Part shown: in pieces, positions 1 to 8,800 of the stretch
Layout of the letters: each line of letters starts with the position of its first letter
Position numbering within the stretch: position 1 is the first letter of the stretch
Assembly (NCBI GenBank): GCA_016936335.1
Contig: JAFGXZ010000311.1
Location: forward strand, 1 to 10,251
Reading direction: 5' to 3'
Length of the DNA stretch: 10,251 bases
Source: Fidelibacterota bacterium
Lineage (GTDB): Bacteria > Fidelibacterota > UBA2242
The notes under the pieces: generated by a model
What the model was told of the DNA's origin: nothing
The model's input: only the letters and a program-made list of their open reading frames with translations
The model's database searches: none
Position numbers and translations under genes: made by a program

Positions 1-1410
1 GAAAACCTGGTTTTAAATATGGAACGGAATGGATTTTCAGTTGCCGTTTTTAACCGGACAATCAGTAAGGTTGATGATTTTTTAGCCAGCCGTGCAAAAG
101 GGAAAAATATTCTGGGTTGCCACACCATTGAGGAGCTGGTTTTGAACCTGGAACGCCCTCGCAAAATCATGCTGCTGGTGAAAGCCGGTAAACCGGTGGA
201 TGATTTTATCGAATTGTTGATTCCGTATCTTAAAGCCGGTGATATTATCATCGATGGCGGCAACAGTCATTTTCCTGATACAATCCGGCGAACGAAATAT
301 TTGGAAAATAAAGGTTTAATGTATATCGGCACCGGTGTTTCCGGTGGCGAAGAGGGCGCATTGAATGGCCCTTCGATCATGCCGGGTGGATCATCGCAAG
401 CCTGGTCATATGTAAAACCGATTTTTCAGAAAATTGCCGCAAAAGTCGATGACGGTTCACCATGCTGCGAATGGGTCGGTGAAAATGGCGCGGGTCACTT
501 TGTAAAAATGGTACACAACGGGATTGAATACGGCGACATGCAAATGATCAGTGAGGCATATTGGATCATGAAAAATGCTTTAAAGATGAATCCGGATGAG
601 ATGCAACCGGTTTTCCAGGAATGGAATCGGGGCGAACTGGACAGTTACCTCATCGAGATTACCGCGGAAATCATGGGCAAGAAAGATGACGAAACCGGTC
701 AGCCGATGCTGGATGTGATTATGGATAAAGCTGGTCAAAAAGGGACGGGGCGTTGGACGAGTCAGGAAGCCCTTAATCTGGGTGTTCCGGCACCGACAGT
801 TGTGGAAGCTGTCCTTGCGCGGGCAATGAGTGCTATTAAGGAAGAACGTGTGGCCGCGTCCCGGATATTACATGGGCCAAATGTAGAGTTCACAGCTAAT
901 AAAACCGAGTTCATTGAAATGATCCGTAAAGCACTATATGCATCAAAGATTTGTTCCTATGCACAGGGTTATCAGTTGATGAAAGCCGCCGCTGAAGAAT
1001 ATCAATGGAATCTTAATTATGGTGAGATTGCCCTGATGTGGCGGGGCGGCTGCATTATCCGGGCGCAGTTTTTAGGGCGAATAAAGGAAGCCTTTAATAA
1101 AAATCCTGATTTACAAAATCTGCTAATGGATGATTATTTTAAACAGGCTATTGAAAAGAATCAGATCGCTTGGCGCAAAGTCGTGGCAAAAGCGATTGAA
1201 TTAGGAATTCCAGTGCCGGCATTTAGCAGCGCCCTGGCGTATTATGACGGATATCGTAGTGAGCGACTTCCCGCCAACCTGTTACAGGCTCAGCGGGATT
1301 ATTTTGGGGCGCATACATATGAACGGGTTGATAGACCGAAAGGAGAATATTTCCATACCAACTGGACCGGTCATGGTGGGAAAACGGCCTCAACAAGCTA
1401 TACAAATTAA
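1..1410 (+). CDS. gnd: 6-phosphogluconate dehydrogenase, decarboxylating (5' end cut by window)
   Basis: Oxidatively decarboxylates 6-phosphogluconate to ribulose 5-phosphate, making NAD(P)H, in the cytosolic pentose phosphate pathway. The frame is open from base 1: codons before the ATG at 19 read ENLVLN, which is the end of the family's N-terminal Rossmann motif (GxxVMGxNLxLN). The ATG at 19 is therefore internal, and roughly 15 residues lie outside the window. Counting from that Met, the signature GGNSH is at 80-84. The active-site segment has Lys163, His166, Asn167 and Glu170, equivalent to Lys183 to Glu190 of well-studied enzymes. The C-terminal block with YYDGYRSERLPANL and the RVDRPKGEYFHTNW tail is typical of the long (about 470-480 residue) dimeric form. 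It ends 20 bases before the dehydrogenase gene and probably shares its transcript. Family assignment is near certain; its role in a sugar-acid operon is inferred from context. Confidence 0.97.
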   Translation, partial: ENLVLNMERNGFSVAVFNRTISKVDDFLASRAKGKNILGCHTIEELVLNLERPRKIMLLVKAGKPVDDFIELLIPYLKAGDIIIDGGNSHFPDTIRRTKYLENKGLMYIGTGVSGGEEGALNGPSIMPGGSSQAWSYVKPIFQKIAAKVDDGSPCCEWVGENGAGHFVKMVHNGIEYGDMQMISEAYWIMKNALKMNPDEMQPVFQEWNRGELDSYLIEITAEIMGKKDDETGQPMLDVIMDKAGQKGTGRWTSQEALNLGVPAPTVVEAVLARAMSAIKEERVAASRILHGPNVEFTANKTEFIEMIRKALYASKICSYAQGYQLMKAAAEEYQWNLNYGEIALMWRGGCIIRAQFLGRIKEAFNKNPDLQNLLMDDYFKQAIEKNQIAWRKVVAKAIELGIPVPAFSSALAYYDGYRSERLPANLLQAQRDYFGAHTYERVDRPKGEYFHTNWTGHGGKTASTSYTN

Positions 1411-1430
1411 CAATATTTCGGAGAAGCATA

Positions 1431-2198
1431 ATGAAAACTGTTTTAGATAAATTCAAATTATATGGTAAAGTTGCCCTGGTTACCGGGGCCAGTCGGGGGC
1501 TGGGTAAAGCGATCGCAATTGGTTTAGCCGAAGCCGGCGCTGACATGGTACTGGTTGATATCTTGGAAACGGATACCACGCAGCAGGAAATTGAAAAACT
1601 CGGTCGAAAAGCAATCACAATTAAGGCGGATTTATCTTCAATAAACTGTGTTGATCCAATTGTAAAAACTGCTGTGGATGAGTTTGGTAAAATAGATATA
1701 TTGGTCAATAATGCCGGAATCATTCGACGGGCACCATTGACTGAATTCACTGAAAAAGACTGGGACGATGTTATTAACATCAATCAGAAAACATTGTTTT
1801 TTCTGACTCAGGCAGTTGCCCGGGTAATGATCGAACGCGGCGAAGGCGGTAAAGTCATCAATATCGCCTCAATGTTGTCCTTTCAGGGTGGAATCCTGGT
1901 TCCTTCTTATACTGCATCAAAAAGTGCTGTCATGGGCTTGACCCGCCTTATGGCCAATGAATTGGCGGTGCAAAACATTAATGTCAATGCTATTGCACCC
2001 GGCTATATGGCAACGGACAATACAGCACCACTGCGGGCAGATGAAAAACGGAATAAGACTATTCTCGAACGGATTCCTGCCAGACGTTGGGGCCAACCGG
2101 AAGATTTAAAGGGTGTTGTTGTTTTTCTGGCGTCTGAGGCATCGAGTTATATGCATGGCTATACTGTTGCTGTGGATGGTGGCTGGTTAGCGAGATAG
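1431..2198 (+). CDS. kduD: KduD-type short-chain dehydrogenase (2-dehydro-3-deoxy-D-gluconate 5-dehydrogenase family)
   Basis: A classical 255-residue SDR. KduD reduces 2,5-diketo-3-deoxygluconate to 2-keto-3-deoxygluconate (KDG) in pectin and hexuronate breakdown in the cytosol. Visible are the cofactor motif TGASRGLG (18-25), Asp43 at the end of strand beta-2, which favours NAD(H) over NADP(H), NNAG (93-96), and the catalytic set Ser147, Tyr160, Lys164 in YTASK. Long stretches match E. coli KduD as I remember it: SMLSFQGG, NINVNAIAPGYMAT, RIPARRWG and the terminal VDGGWLAR. The start is supported by GGAG at 1420-1423, seven bases before the ATG. It lies between gnd and the LarA homologue with very short gaps, so it is almost surely in their operon. 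Related SDRs act as gluconate 5-dehydrogenase or as hexuronate/mannonate dehydrogenases, so the true substrate could be fructuronate/mannonate instead. Family certain, exact reaction about 65 percent. Confidence 0.85.
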   Translation: MKTVLDKFKLYGKVALVTGASRGLGKAIAIGLAEAGADMVLVDILETDTTQQEIEKLGRKAITIKADLSSINCVDPIVKTAVDEFGKIDILVNNAGIIRRAPLTEFTEKDWDDVININQKTLFFLTQAVARVMIERGEGGKVINIASMLSFQGGILVPSYTASKSAVMGLTRLMANELAVQNINVNAIAPGYMATDNTAPLRADEKRNKTILERIPARRWGQPEDLKGVVVFLASEASSYMHGYTVAVDGGWLAR

Positions 2199-2202
2199 GA
2201 TT

Positions 2203-3438
2203 ATGTTAAACGATCAACAAATTGATTCAATTATTGTTCGTGCGTTTGACGATTGGAAAATCTATGGCAAGCGGGTCCTGTTCATTATTCCGGATAATTC
2301 CCGGACTGCACCGATTGATCAAATATTTCGGATTGTCTATAATCAATTGAAAGACAGGGCATCCACGGTGGATTTTCTGATTGCGCTGGGGACTCATCCA
2401 CCACTGAGTGAAGAACAAATTTACCGGCGTGTCGGCATTTCGTCAGATGAGCGTTGCCAGCAATTTCCAAAAGCCCGTTTTTACAATCATCATTGGAATA
2501 ATCCGGATCATCTGGTCACGATTGGTACGCTCAGCGAGTCAGAGGTTACCAAATTGTCAGAAGGCCGTCTGTCAAAGGCAGTTCCGGTGACGATTAACCG
2601 ATTGATTCAGCATTATGAAATGTTGGTGGTTATAGGGCCGGTATTTCCACATGAAGTAGTTGGATTTTCCGGCGGTAATAAGTACTTTTTTCCGGGAATA
2701 GCAGGGCCGGAAATCATTGACCTGTTTCATTGGCTGGGAGCCTTGATCACCAGTCAAAAAATTATCGGACAAAAGCATACACCGGCGCGGGCTATTGTTG
2801 ATGCTGCGGCGCGATTGATATCAGCGGAGAAGCGTTGTTTTGCGCTGGTAGTCAAGTTGAATGGCTTGGCCGGTATGTTTGCAGGAACTCCCGAGGAAGC
2901 CTGGTCGCAAGCGGCTGAATTATCTGCCAATGAACATGTAATTTATGTTAAAAAATCTTTTCAAACGGTGCTAGCACAAGCGCCGGAAATGTATGATGAT
3001 CTTTGGACCGGCGGAAAGTGCATGTATAAACTCGAACCCATTGTCGCTGACGGCGGTGAATTGATCATATATGCCCCGCATATTACAGAGGTTTCAGTAA
3101 CTCATGGTGAGATTATCGAGAAAATTGGATACCACGTGCGAGACTTCTTTATTAAGCAATGGAATAAATACAAAGATTTTCCCGGAGGAATCTTGGCCCA
3201 TTCAACACATGTTAAAGGTTCGGGGCAATATGAAAACGGTATTGAAAAACCACGAATCACGGTAACACTGGCGACCGGCATTCCGGAAGCAATCTGTCGT
3301 AAAATCAATCTCGCTTATCTGAATCCGGATTCCATCGATCTGAAAGATTATGATAATCGCGAGGTCGATGGAATCTTATATGTGCCCAAGGCTGGTGAGA
3401 TATTATACAAGCTGAAGGAAAACATAACGATTAAATAA
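2203..3438 (+). CDS. LarA-superfamily nickel-pincer racemase/epimerase, probably acting on a sugar acid
   Basis: A 411-residue member of the lactate racemase family (LarA, 424 residues in Lactobacillus plantarum; DUF2088 type). These cytosolic enzymes invert the carbon bearing the 2-hydroxyl of a hydroxy acid by hydride transfer to a nickel pincer nucleotide. Recalled LarA catalytic residues are all matched: Asp31 and Arg34 in DNSR, His65 in GTHPP, then His150, Lys160 and His176. The last three have the same spacing (10 and 16) as LarA His174, Lys184 (cofactor attachment) and His200. The motif around Lys160 is GFSGGNKYFFPGIAG, with Asn where LarA-like proteins often have Arg. The gene begins 4 bases after the kduD stop, with AGGA overlapping that stop, suggesting translational coupling. 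Known family members include a D-gluconate 2-epimerase, which fits this sugar-acid operon better than lactate. The cofactor genes larB, larC and larE are not in the window and would have to be elsewhere. Confidence 0.88.
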   Translation: MLNDQQIDSIIVRAFDDWKIYGKRVLFIIPDNSRTAPIDQIFRIVYNQLKDRASTVDFLIALGTHPPLSEEQIYRRVGISSDERCQQFPKARFYNHHWNNPDHLVTIGTLSESEVTKLSEGRLSKAVPVTINRLIQHYEMLVVIGPVFPHEVVGFSGGNKYFFPGIAGPEIIDLFHWLGALITSQKIIGQKHTPARAIVDAAARLISAEKRCFALVVKLNGLAGMFAGTPEEAWSQAAELSANEHVIYVKKSFQTVLAQAPEMYDDLWTGGKCMYKLEPIVADGGELIIYAPHITEVSVTHGEIIEKIGYHVRDFFIKQWNKYKDFPGGILAHSTHVKGSGQYENGIEKPRITVTLATGIPEAICRKINLAYLNPDSIDLKDYDNREVDGILYVPKAGEILYKLKENITIK

Positions 3439-3446
3439 GTTATTGT

Positions 3447-3450
3447 GGAG
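3447..3450 (+). promoter_or_regulatory. Ribosome binding site that fixes the kinase start
   Basis: GGAG sits six bases before the ATG at 3457. A longer reading would begin at GTG 3445, but that GTG overlaps this Shine-Dalgarno sequence and has no site of its own. The ATG at 3457 is therefore the better start. Confidence 0.8.
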
Positions 3451-3456
3451 ATAAAT

Positions 3457-4536
3457 ATGAGCATTCAATTAAAACAGGAATATAAGTGGTCACTGGTGGT
3501 GCCAAGCAGCATGGGAGTGCGGATTACACCGCTGGATCAGCAGCCGGTGCAATCGACAAATATGTTCATGATGCAGGCGACAAGCGCGGAATCGAACGTT
3601 GCAAGCATTCCTTCCTATCTCGGATTGCCGGTGAAGGTTCTGACCAGTTTTGTAGCAGGCAGCCCGATAGCGAAATTTATTAAAAGCAATCTGAAAAGCC
3701 GAATGCTGGAATTTGAAGGGCCGGATGTGCCGCAGGGGGGACCATGGGGCTACCGCCATCAGTTCAATATCGCCGACAGTGGTTGTGGTTCACGTGGACC
3801 ACGGGTTTACAATGATCGTGCCGGTGAGATTGGCCGCACGTTAAATGTTGGGGATTTTGACCTTAAACGTCTTTTTGAAAGGGAAGGTGTACAAATCGTC
3901 CATTTATCGGGGTTGATCGCGGCATTATCACCGGAAACCGGGCAATTCTGCCTAGAATTGGCGCATGCCGCGCGAAAACATGATTGCCGCATCAGTTTCG
4001 ACTTGAATTACCGAGCGTCTTTCTGGAAAAACCGCGAAGCAGAATTGCATGACATTTTCAGTGAAATCGCCGGTATTGCCGATGTTCTGGTCGGTAATGA
4101 GGAGGATTTTCAACTAGGTCTGGGAATTGCCGGACCGGAATCTGGAGGCAAAGACCTGGCGACTAAAATTGATGGTTTCAAAGAGATGATTCAGCGAGTA
4201 AAAAAGACCTACACGAACGCCAGGGTTTTTGCCACCACATTACGGCAGGTTGTGGATGCCAATATTCATCTGTGGGGTGCAATTATGCTCGAAGGCGACA
4301 ACTGGCACATTGTTGAACCACGACGGATAACTGTTCTGGATCGTATTGGCGGCGGTGACGGATTTGTAGGCGGTTTGCTTTACGGAATCCTGAAATACTG
4401 GCCACCGGAGAAATGGATTCAATTCGGCTGGGCGACCGGAGCACTGGCAACGACCATGCTGACAGATTACGCACAGCCTGTAGATGAGGAACAAGTCTGG
4501 AGCATCTGGGAAGGCAATGCCCGGGTGAAACGCTAG
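3457..4536 (+). CDS. PfkB-family sugar-acid kinase, KDG-kinase-like but divergent in the substrate region
   Basis: A cytosolic ATP-dependent kinase of the ribokinase/PfkB fold, 359 residues from ATG 3457. The catalytic signature is clear at the C-terminal end: DRIGGGDGFVGG (295-306) with base Asp301. FDLNYR (181-186) and VGNEEDF follow the pattern of 2-keto-3-deoxygluconate (KDG) kinases, as does an overall length above the 310 residues of E. coli KdgK. The odd part is the N-terminal region. Where KdgK-type proteins have GEI followed by RLSP, this one has SSM before RITP (17-25). Where they have the sugar-binding GGAExNVA, this one has TSAESNVA (42-49), so the di-glycine is lost. A Gly-rich insert (around 90-115) is also unlike standard KdgK. 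It stands 18 bases after the LarA homologue and 75 before the UxaE homologue. It could phosphorylate KDG or another acid such as gluconate; I cannot tell which. Confidence 0.85.
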   Translation: MSIQLKQEYKWSLVVPSSMGVRITPLDQQPVQSTNMFMMQATSAESNVASIPSYLGLPVKVLTSFVAGSPIAKFIKSNLKSRMLEFEGPDVPQGGPWGYRHQFNIADSGCGSRGPRVYNDRAGEIGRTLNVGDFDLKRLFEREGVQIVHLSGLIAALSPETGQFCLELAHAARKHDCRISFDLNYRASFWKNREAELHDIFSEIAGIADVLVGNEEDFQLGLGIAGPESGGKDLATKIDGFKEMIQRVKKTYTNARVFATTLRQVVDANIHLWGAIMLEGDNWHIVEPRRITVLDRIGGGDGFVGGLLYGILKYWPPEKWIQFGWATGALATTMLTDYAQPVDEEQVWSIWEGNARVKR

Positions 4537-4548
4537 GTTGAGTAAAAG

Positions 4549-4568
4549 TCAATTATCGTGATGATTGA
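4549..4568. repeat. 20-base imperfect palindrome between kinase and uxaE-like genes
   Basis: TCAAT (4549-4553) and ATTGA (4564-4568) form arms, and ATC/GAT (4555-4557 and 4560-4562) continue the symmetry inside, so 8 of 10 position pairs match. It lies in the widest gap of the operon (4537-4611). It is not followed by a T run, so it is not a standard terminator. It could be an operator or an mRNA hairpin that adjusts expression of the downstream gene. I see no good -35/-10 pair here. Confidence 0.35.
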
Positions 4569-4611
4569 AACAGTTAAATTGGTAAAGATCTGAAAATAAT
4601 TAGGAGAAACG

Positions 4612-5856
4612 ATGGGATTAAATAAATATTCGATTGGAATTGGTGATCGTTTCGGTCATCAGGGCAAAGCACAATTGCAGGCTCTGATAGAGGCCGCAGA
4701 ACACGGAATTGAAATAACACCAGTCTGGAATAAATCGTTCCGGGAACACTCAATTATCGGGACAACACCGAAAAATACGCGAAATGCTGCCGATCAAGCA
4801 GTGGCAGCGAAAAACTGGTCAAAGCCATATTTCGTTGATGCTGATCATATTGGTTTAAAAACAGTTGATGAATTTTTGTCATCCAGTGATTTTTTTACAA
4901 TGGATGTCGCCGAAGAGATTGGAAAACCGGTGGCAGACGATATGATTCGAGACTTTTTACAGTTTTGCGAACGCTTCACCAAGCCGTTTTTTGTTCCGGG
5001 AATCGATGGAAAAATTGACGTCAACAGTACTGTGGTTACGAAAATCGCTCATCAATATCTTGCCGGAATATTGGAAGCGGAAAAAATATACAGGCATATC
5101 ACAACTGGAGTGAATCGACAATTTGTGCTGGAATTGTCGATTGACGAAACAGTGTATCCGCAGCAACCGGTTGATTTATTCTTCATTTTGGCTGCGGCGG
5201 CCTGGCTGGAATTACCACTGGATACAATTGCACCAAAGTTTACCGGTCGCTTCAATAAAGGCGTGGATTATGTCGGAGATATTGGACGATTCTCAACAGA
5301 ATTTGAGCAGGATGTACTGGTGGTGAATTATGCAATCCGGGAATTTGGATTTTCACCGAATTTAAAACTCAGTGTTCATTCAGGAAGCGATAAATTTTCT
5401 CTTTACCCAATCATTCAAAATGTTCTGAAGAAGTACAATGTCGGTGTTCATTTAAAAACAGCGGGAACAACCTGGCTTGAAGAGTTAATCGGTATTGCAG
5501 AGCTTGGTGGTGAGGGACTTGAATTGGTGCAGGAAATTTATTGTAAATCTTTGGCCCGCCAAACAGAGTTGACAGGGCCGTATGCGACAGTACTGGATAT
5601 TGATCCTGCTAAACTTCCATCGTCTGAAGATGTCAAAAACTGGTCTGCAAAACAATTTGTAAACACCTTACGGCATATTCAGACGAATAAGGAATACAAT
5701 CTGAATTTTCGACAATTACTGCATGTAGGATACAAAATCGCAGCTGAAATGGGTTCGAAATTTCAGGATGCTTTGGTCAAATATGAGGATTCAATTGCAG
5801 AGAATGTCACAGAAAACCTTTTTGATCGTCATATCAAACCATTATTTATAGGATAA
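4612..5856 (+). CDS. Tagaturonate epimerase family protein (UxaE-like)
   Basis: UxaE, first described in Thermotoga maritima, interconverts D-tagaturonate and D-fructuronate, joining galacturonate catabolism to the glucuronate branch in the cytosol. This 414-residue protein has the family's opening (KYSIGIGDRFGHQGKAQ, from residue 5) and FVDADHIGLKTVDEFL (74-89). Candidate metal or substrate ligands are Asp76, Asp78 and His79, Glu174 in ELSIDET, His256, Asp260 and Lys261 in SVHSGSDKF, and His280 and Lys282 in VHLKTAG. The alternating strand-and-helix pattern suggests a TIM-barrel-like fold, which is inference. I recall the Thermotoga enzyme being longer, so this may be a shorter subfamily with a different substrate. 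AGGAG at 4602-4606, five bases before the ATG, supports the start. Neighbours (kinase, KduD-type and LarA-type proteins) agree with a hexuronate or hexonate pathway. Family fairly sure, exact reaction uncertain, so no gene symbol is given. Confidence 0.8.
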   Translation: MGLNKYSIGIGDRFGHQGKAQLQALIEAAEHGIEITPVWNKSFREHSIIGTTPKNTRNAADQAVAAKNWSKPYFVDADHIGLKTVDEFLSSSDFFTMDVAEEIGKPVADDMIRDFLQFCERFTKPFFVPGIDGKIDVNSTVVTKIAHQYLAGILEAEKIYRHITTGVNRQFVLELSIDETVYPQQPVDLFFILAAAAWLELPLDTIAPKFTGRFNKGVDYVGDIGRFSTEFEQDVLVVNYAIREFGFSPNLKLSVHSGSDKFSLYPIIQNVLKKYNVGVHLKTAGTTWLEELIGIAELGGEGLELVQEIYCKSLARQTELTGPYATVLDIDPAKLPSSEDVKNWSAKQFVNTLRHIQTNKEYNLNFRQLLHVGYKIAAEMGSKFQDALVKYEDSIAENVTENLFDRHIKPLFIG

Positions 5857-5875
5857 TTTTAAAAAAAATCACATA

Positions 5876-8800
5876 ATGGTTAATGAATATCAAATTATCA
5901 GGTATCGATTTATTAAAATTTTAATACTATTATTCATTGCAATTACAATTTATGCCGGTGATGCAAAAATAATCTTTGATCATATAACCATCAAAAATGG
6001 TCTTTCCGATGGTCGGATCGATTGTATTATCCAGGACAGTCTTGGTTTTTTATGGTTTGGTACACAGGACGGACTTAACCGATTCGATGGAAATAATTTT
6101 ACAATTTTCGATCATGATGTGTTTGATTCTACTTCTATTTCTTCCAACTGGATTCGTTGTATTACCGTTGACCAACAGGGCAATTTATGGATTGGAACGG
6201 AAGGCGGCGGTCTCAATTTATACGATTATAAAACTGAAAAATTCACCAGATGGATTAACCAAACGGGAAAGTCGGCAGACCTGATTGATAATTTTGTCCG
6301 CTCAATTCTTGAAGATAGGTATGGTGTGCTGTGGGTTGGAACCCGAACCGGATTAACTCAATTTGATCGTGAACAGAATAGTTTTCAAACCTTCCATTAT
6401 GAACCATTTAATTTAGGTAGTGCGCCATTTGTCGAAAATGTCACTGATTTACTGGAAGACAGTGAAAATAACATCTGGATTGGGACCCAGGATGGCATTT
6501 ACCGGTATGATCGAAAAAATCAGGTAGTCGAACACCTTTTATATTCTGATAATACAGATCGAATTTCCGCCATTTTTGAGGATTGCTATGGGGATATCTG
6601 GATCGGGAGCCGTTACAATGGAATCCGGATTTTCGATCGAAAAACTCGCGCTTTCAATCATTATTTTAACCAAGTTGGAAATCCGATAAGCCTAAGCAGT
6701 AACGAAATTAAGGATATTTTTGAAGATCAGGATAGGAATCTTTGGGTTGCAACTATTCAGGGTGGTTTGAATCTATTTGACCGGAAGACAGGCAGTTTTC
6801 GACATTATATCAATGATCCTGAAGATCCTTCCAGTTTAAGCAGTAATAGCGCCAGGACTCTTTTTCAGGATCGAACCGGTGTAGTCTGGATTGGCATGGA
6901 TGGCAGTGGAATTGACAGGTTTGTGAAGAATCGCCAGAAATTTATTCTATATAATAACCGCGTCGGTAATCCATATAATCTTAGTAATAACACGATATTA
7001 TCAATTTGTGAAGATGCGAATGGGGTTTTGTGGTTGGGCACAGAGGGCGGTGGATTGAACCGCTTTGAGCGTGGTAAAAATCAATGTATTCATTTTACCT
7101 ATGACAGAAATAGACCTAAAAGCATTAGCAGTGATCAGGTGACCAGTCTTTATAAAGACAGCCAGGGAATTCTCTGGATCGGGACCAAAGAAGGGCTGAA
7201 CAGATTTAATGATAAACAACAGTCTTTTAAGCGTTTTTATAATAAAAACACACCAATTACAGCTAATAATTTTATCAATGTCATTCTTGAAAGTTCTGAT
7301 GGGAATTTAATTCTCGGGACGAATAATGGCATTCAAATCTTCAATCGTGAATCCGGTGAATTCAATCATGTGGAATACGATAAAAACGGAATTTTGGATA
7401 ATGAGGTCGTTTTAACACTTTTACTGGATCGGTCGGGGTTATTGTGGATCGGATATTCTCGTTCCGGATTGGTGATTTTTGATCCATCAGATAAAAGTTA
7501 TATTCATTATCGTTCCGATCCTGAAAAAATGAAGAGTCTGAGTAATAATTTCGTTCAGTATATCTACCAGGACAAAGATACTTATATCTGGATTGCTACA
7601 CGGAAAGGACTCAATAGATTTGATCAGGAAACCGGTGATTTTATTCAGTACTCGAAAACGGATGGTTTACCAAGCAATGTTATCGTTGGAATTCTGGAGG
7701 ATTACGACGGGAACCTATGGTTAAGTACCACTAATGGGCTTTCGAAATTTAATAAGCAAAAGGAGACGTTTACCAATTATAATATCGATGATGGTTTGCA
7801 GGGAAATCAGTTCTGGATAAATTCCTGTTTTAGAAGCGAGTCGGGAGAACTATTCTTTGGCGGCAATAATGGATTCAATGTGTTTTATCCCCAACAGGTT
7901 GAAAAATTATCAAACCATCATATTCCACCAATTGTAATCACAGATGTAACTGTTCTTGATAAGTCCCGTCATCGGAGTATTTATGCAAACTCAACCGGAA
8001 GAAATACATTGATCCTTTCGCATCAGGAAAACCGGATATCTTTTGAATTTGCCGCACTGGATTTCACAAATCCGGAAAAGAATCAGTTTGCATATTTACT
8101 GGAAGGATTTGATGATGATTGGATTAATGCAGGTACCAGACGTTATGCAAATTACACAAATCTAAATCCTGGTGACTATATTTTTAGGGTAATTGGCACC
8201 AATAATGACGGTGTGTGGAATGATACCGGAACATCCTTGAGTATTCATATTAATACACCATTTTGGAAAACTATCTGGGCTTACTTGCTTTATATCATTC
8301 TAGCAGCCGTGATCATCTACGGTGTTAATATTTATATTCTGAATTTGGTGCGGGCTCGGCACGACCTGAAAATTGAAAGGATGGAAAAGGAAAAGGTTAA
8401 AGAACTCAACCAGTTTAAACTTCAGTTTTTCACGGATGTGGCGCATGAGTTTAAGACACCGCTAACCCTGATTCAGGCTCCGCTGGAAGAGATTATCGGT
8501 TCCAACCATAAGACACCATTTCGTGAGGAATTTCATTTAATGCAGCGAAATGTCAGCTATCTTCTACGCCTCATCCACCAGTTGTTATCTTTTCGCCGGG
8601 TTGAGCAAAAGAAAGTTGAACTAAAAGTATCTTACGAAGATATTGTCCAGTTTTCCCGGGAGGTATTTGAACTATTTAAAGAAAAAGCAAAAAAGTGTCA
8701 TATTGATTATCAATTTAAGAGCAATCATGATCTGATTGAAGGCTGGTTTGACTGGGGTAAAATTGAAGAAATATTGGTGAATCTAATTGATAATGCTTTT

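Noticed and set aside
19..1410. ATG at 19 as the true start of gnd
   Set aside because: The frame is open upstream to base 1 and those codons encode conserved N-terminal Rossmann residues (NLVLN), so the gene begins before the window.
1223..1783. 186-codon open frame on the minus strand across the gnd/kduD junction
   Set aside because: It lies antisense to two strongly conserved genes, has a low-complexity Ser/Ile-rich product with no recognisable motif, and shows no convincing gene start. It is a shadow frame.
1431..2198. Gluconate 5-dehydrogenase as the main call
   Set aside because: The N-terminal region would allow it, but the SMLSFQGG, APGYMAT and VDGGWLAR blocks follow KduD more closely.
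2203..3438. Plain lactate racemase
   Set aside because: The catalytic residues fit the superfamily, but the operon context and the altered motif around Lys160 give no support for lactate, and no lar accessory genes are adjacent.
3445..3456. GTG at 3445 as the kinase start
   Set aside because: The GTG overlaps the GGAG ribosome site that serves the ATG at 3457.
5997..6284. 95-codon plus-strand open frame inside the regulator
   Set aside because: It overlaps the first Reg_prop repeats out of frame, and the in-frame reading has clear repeat motifs.
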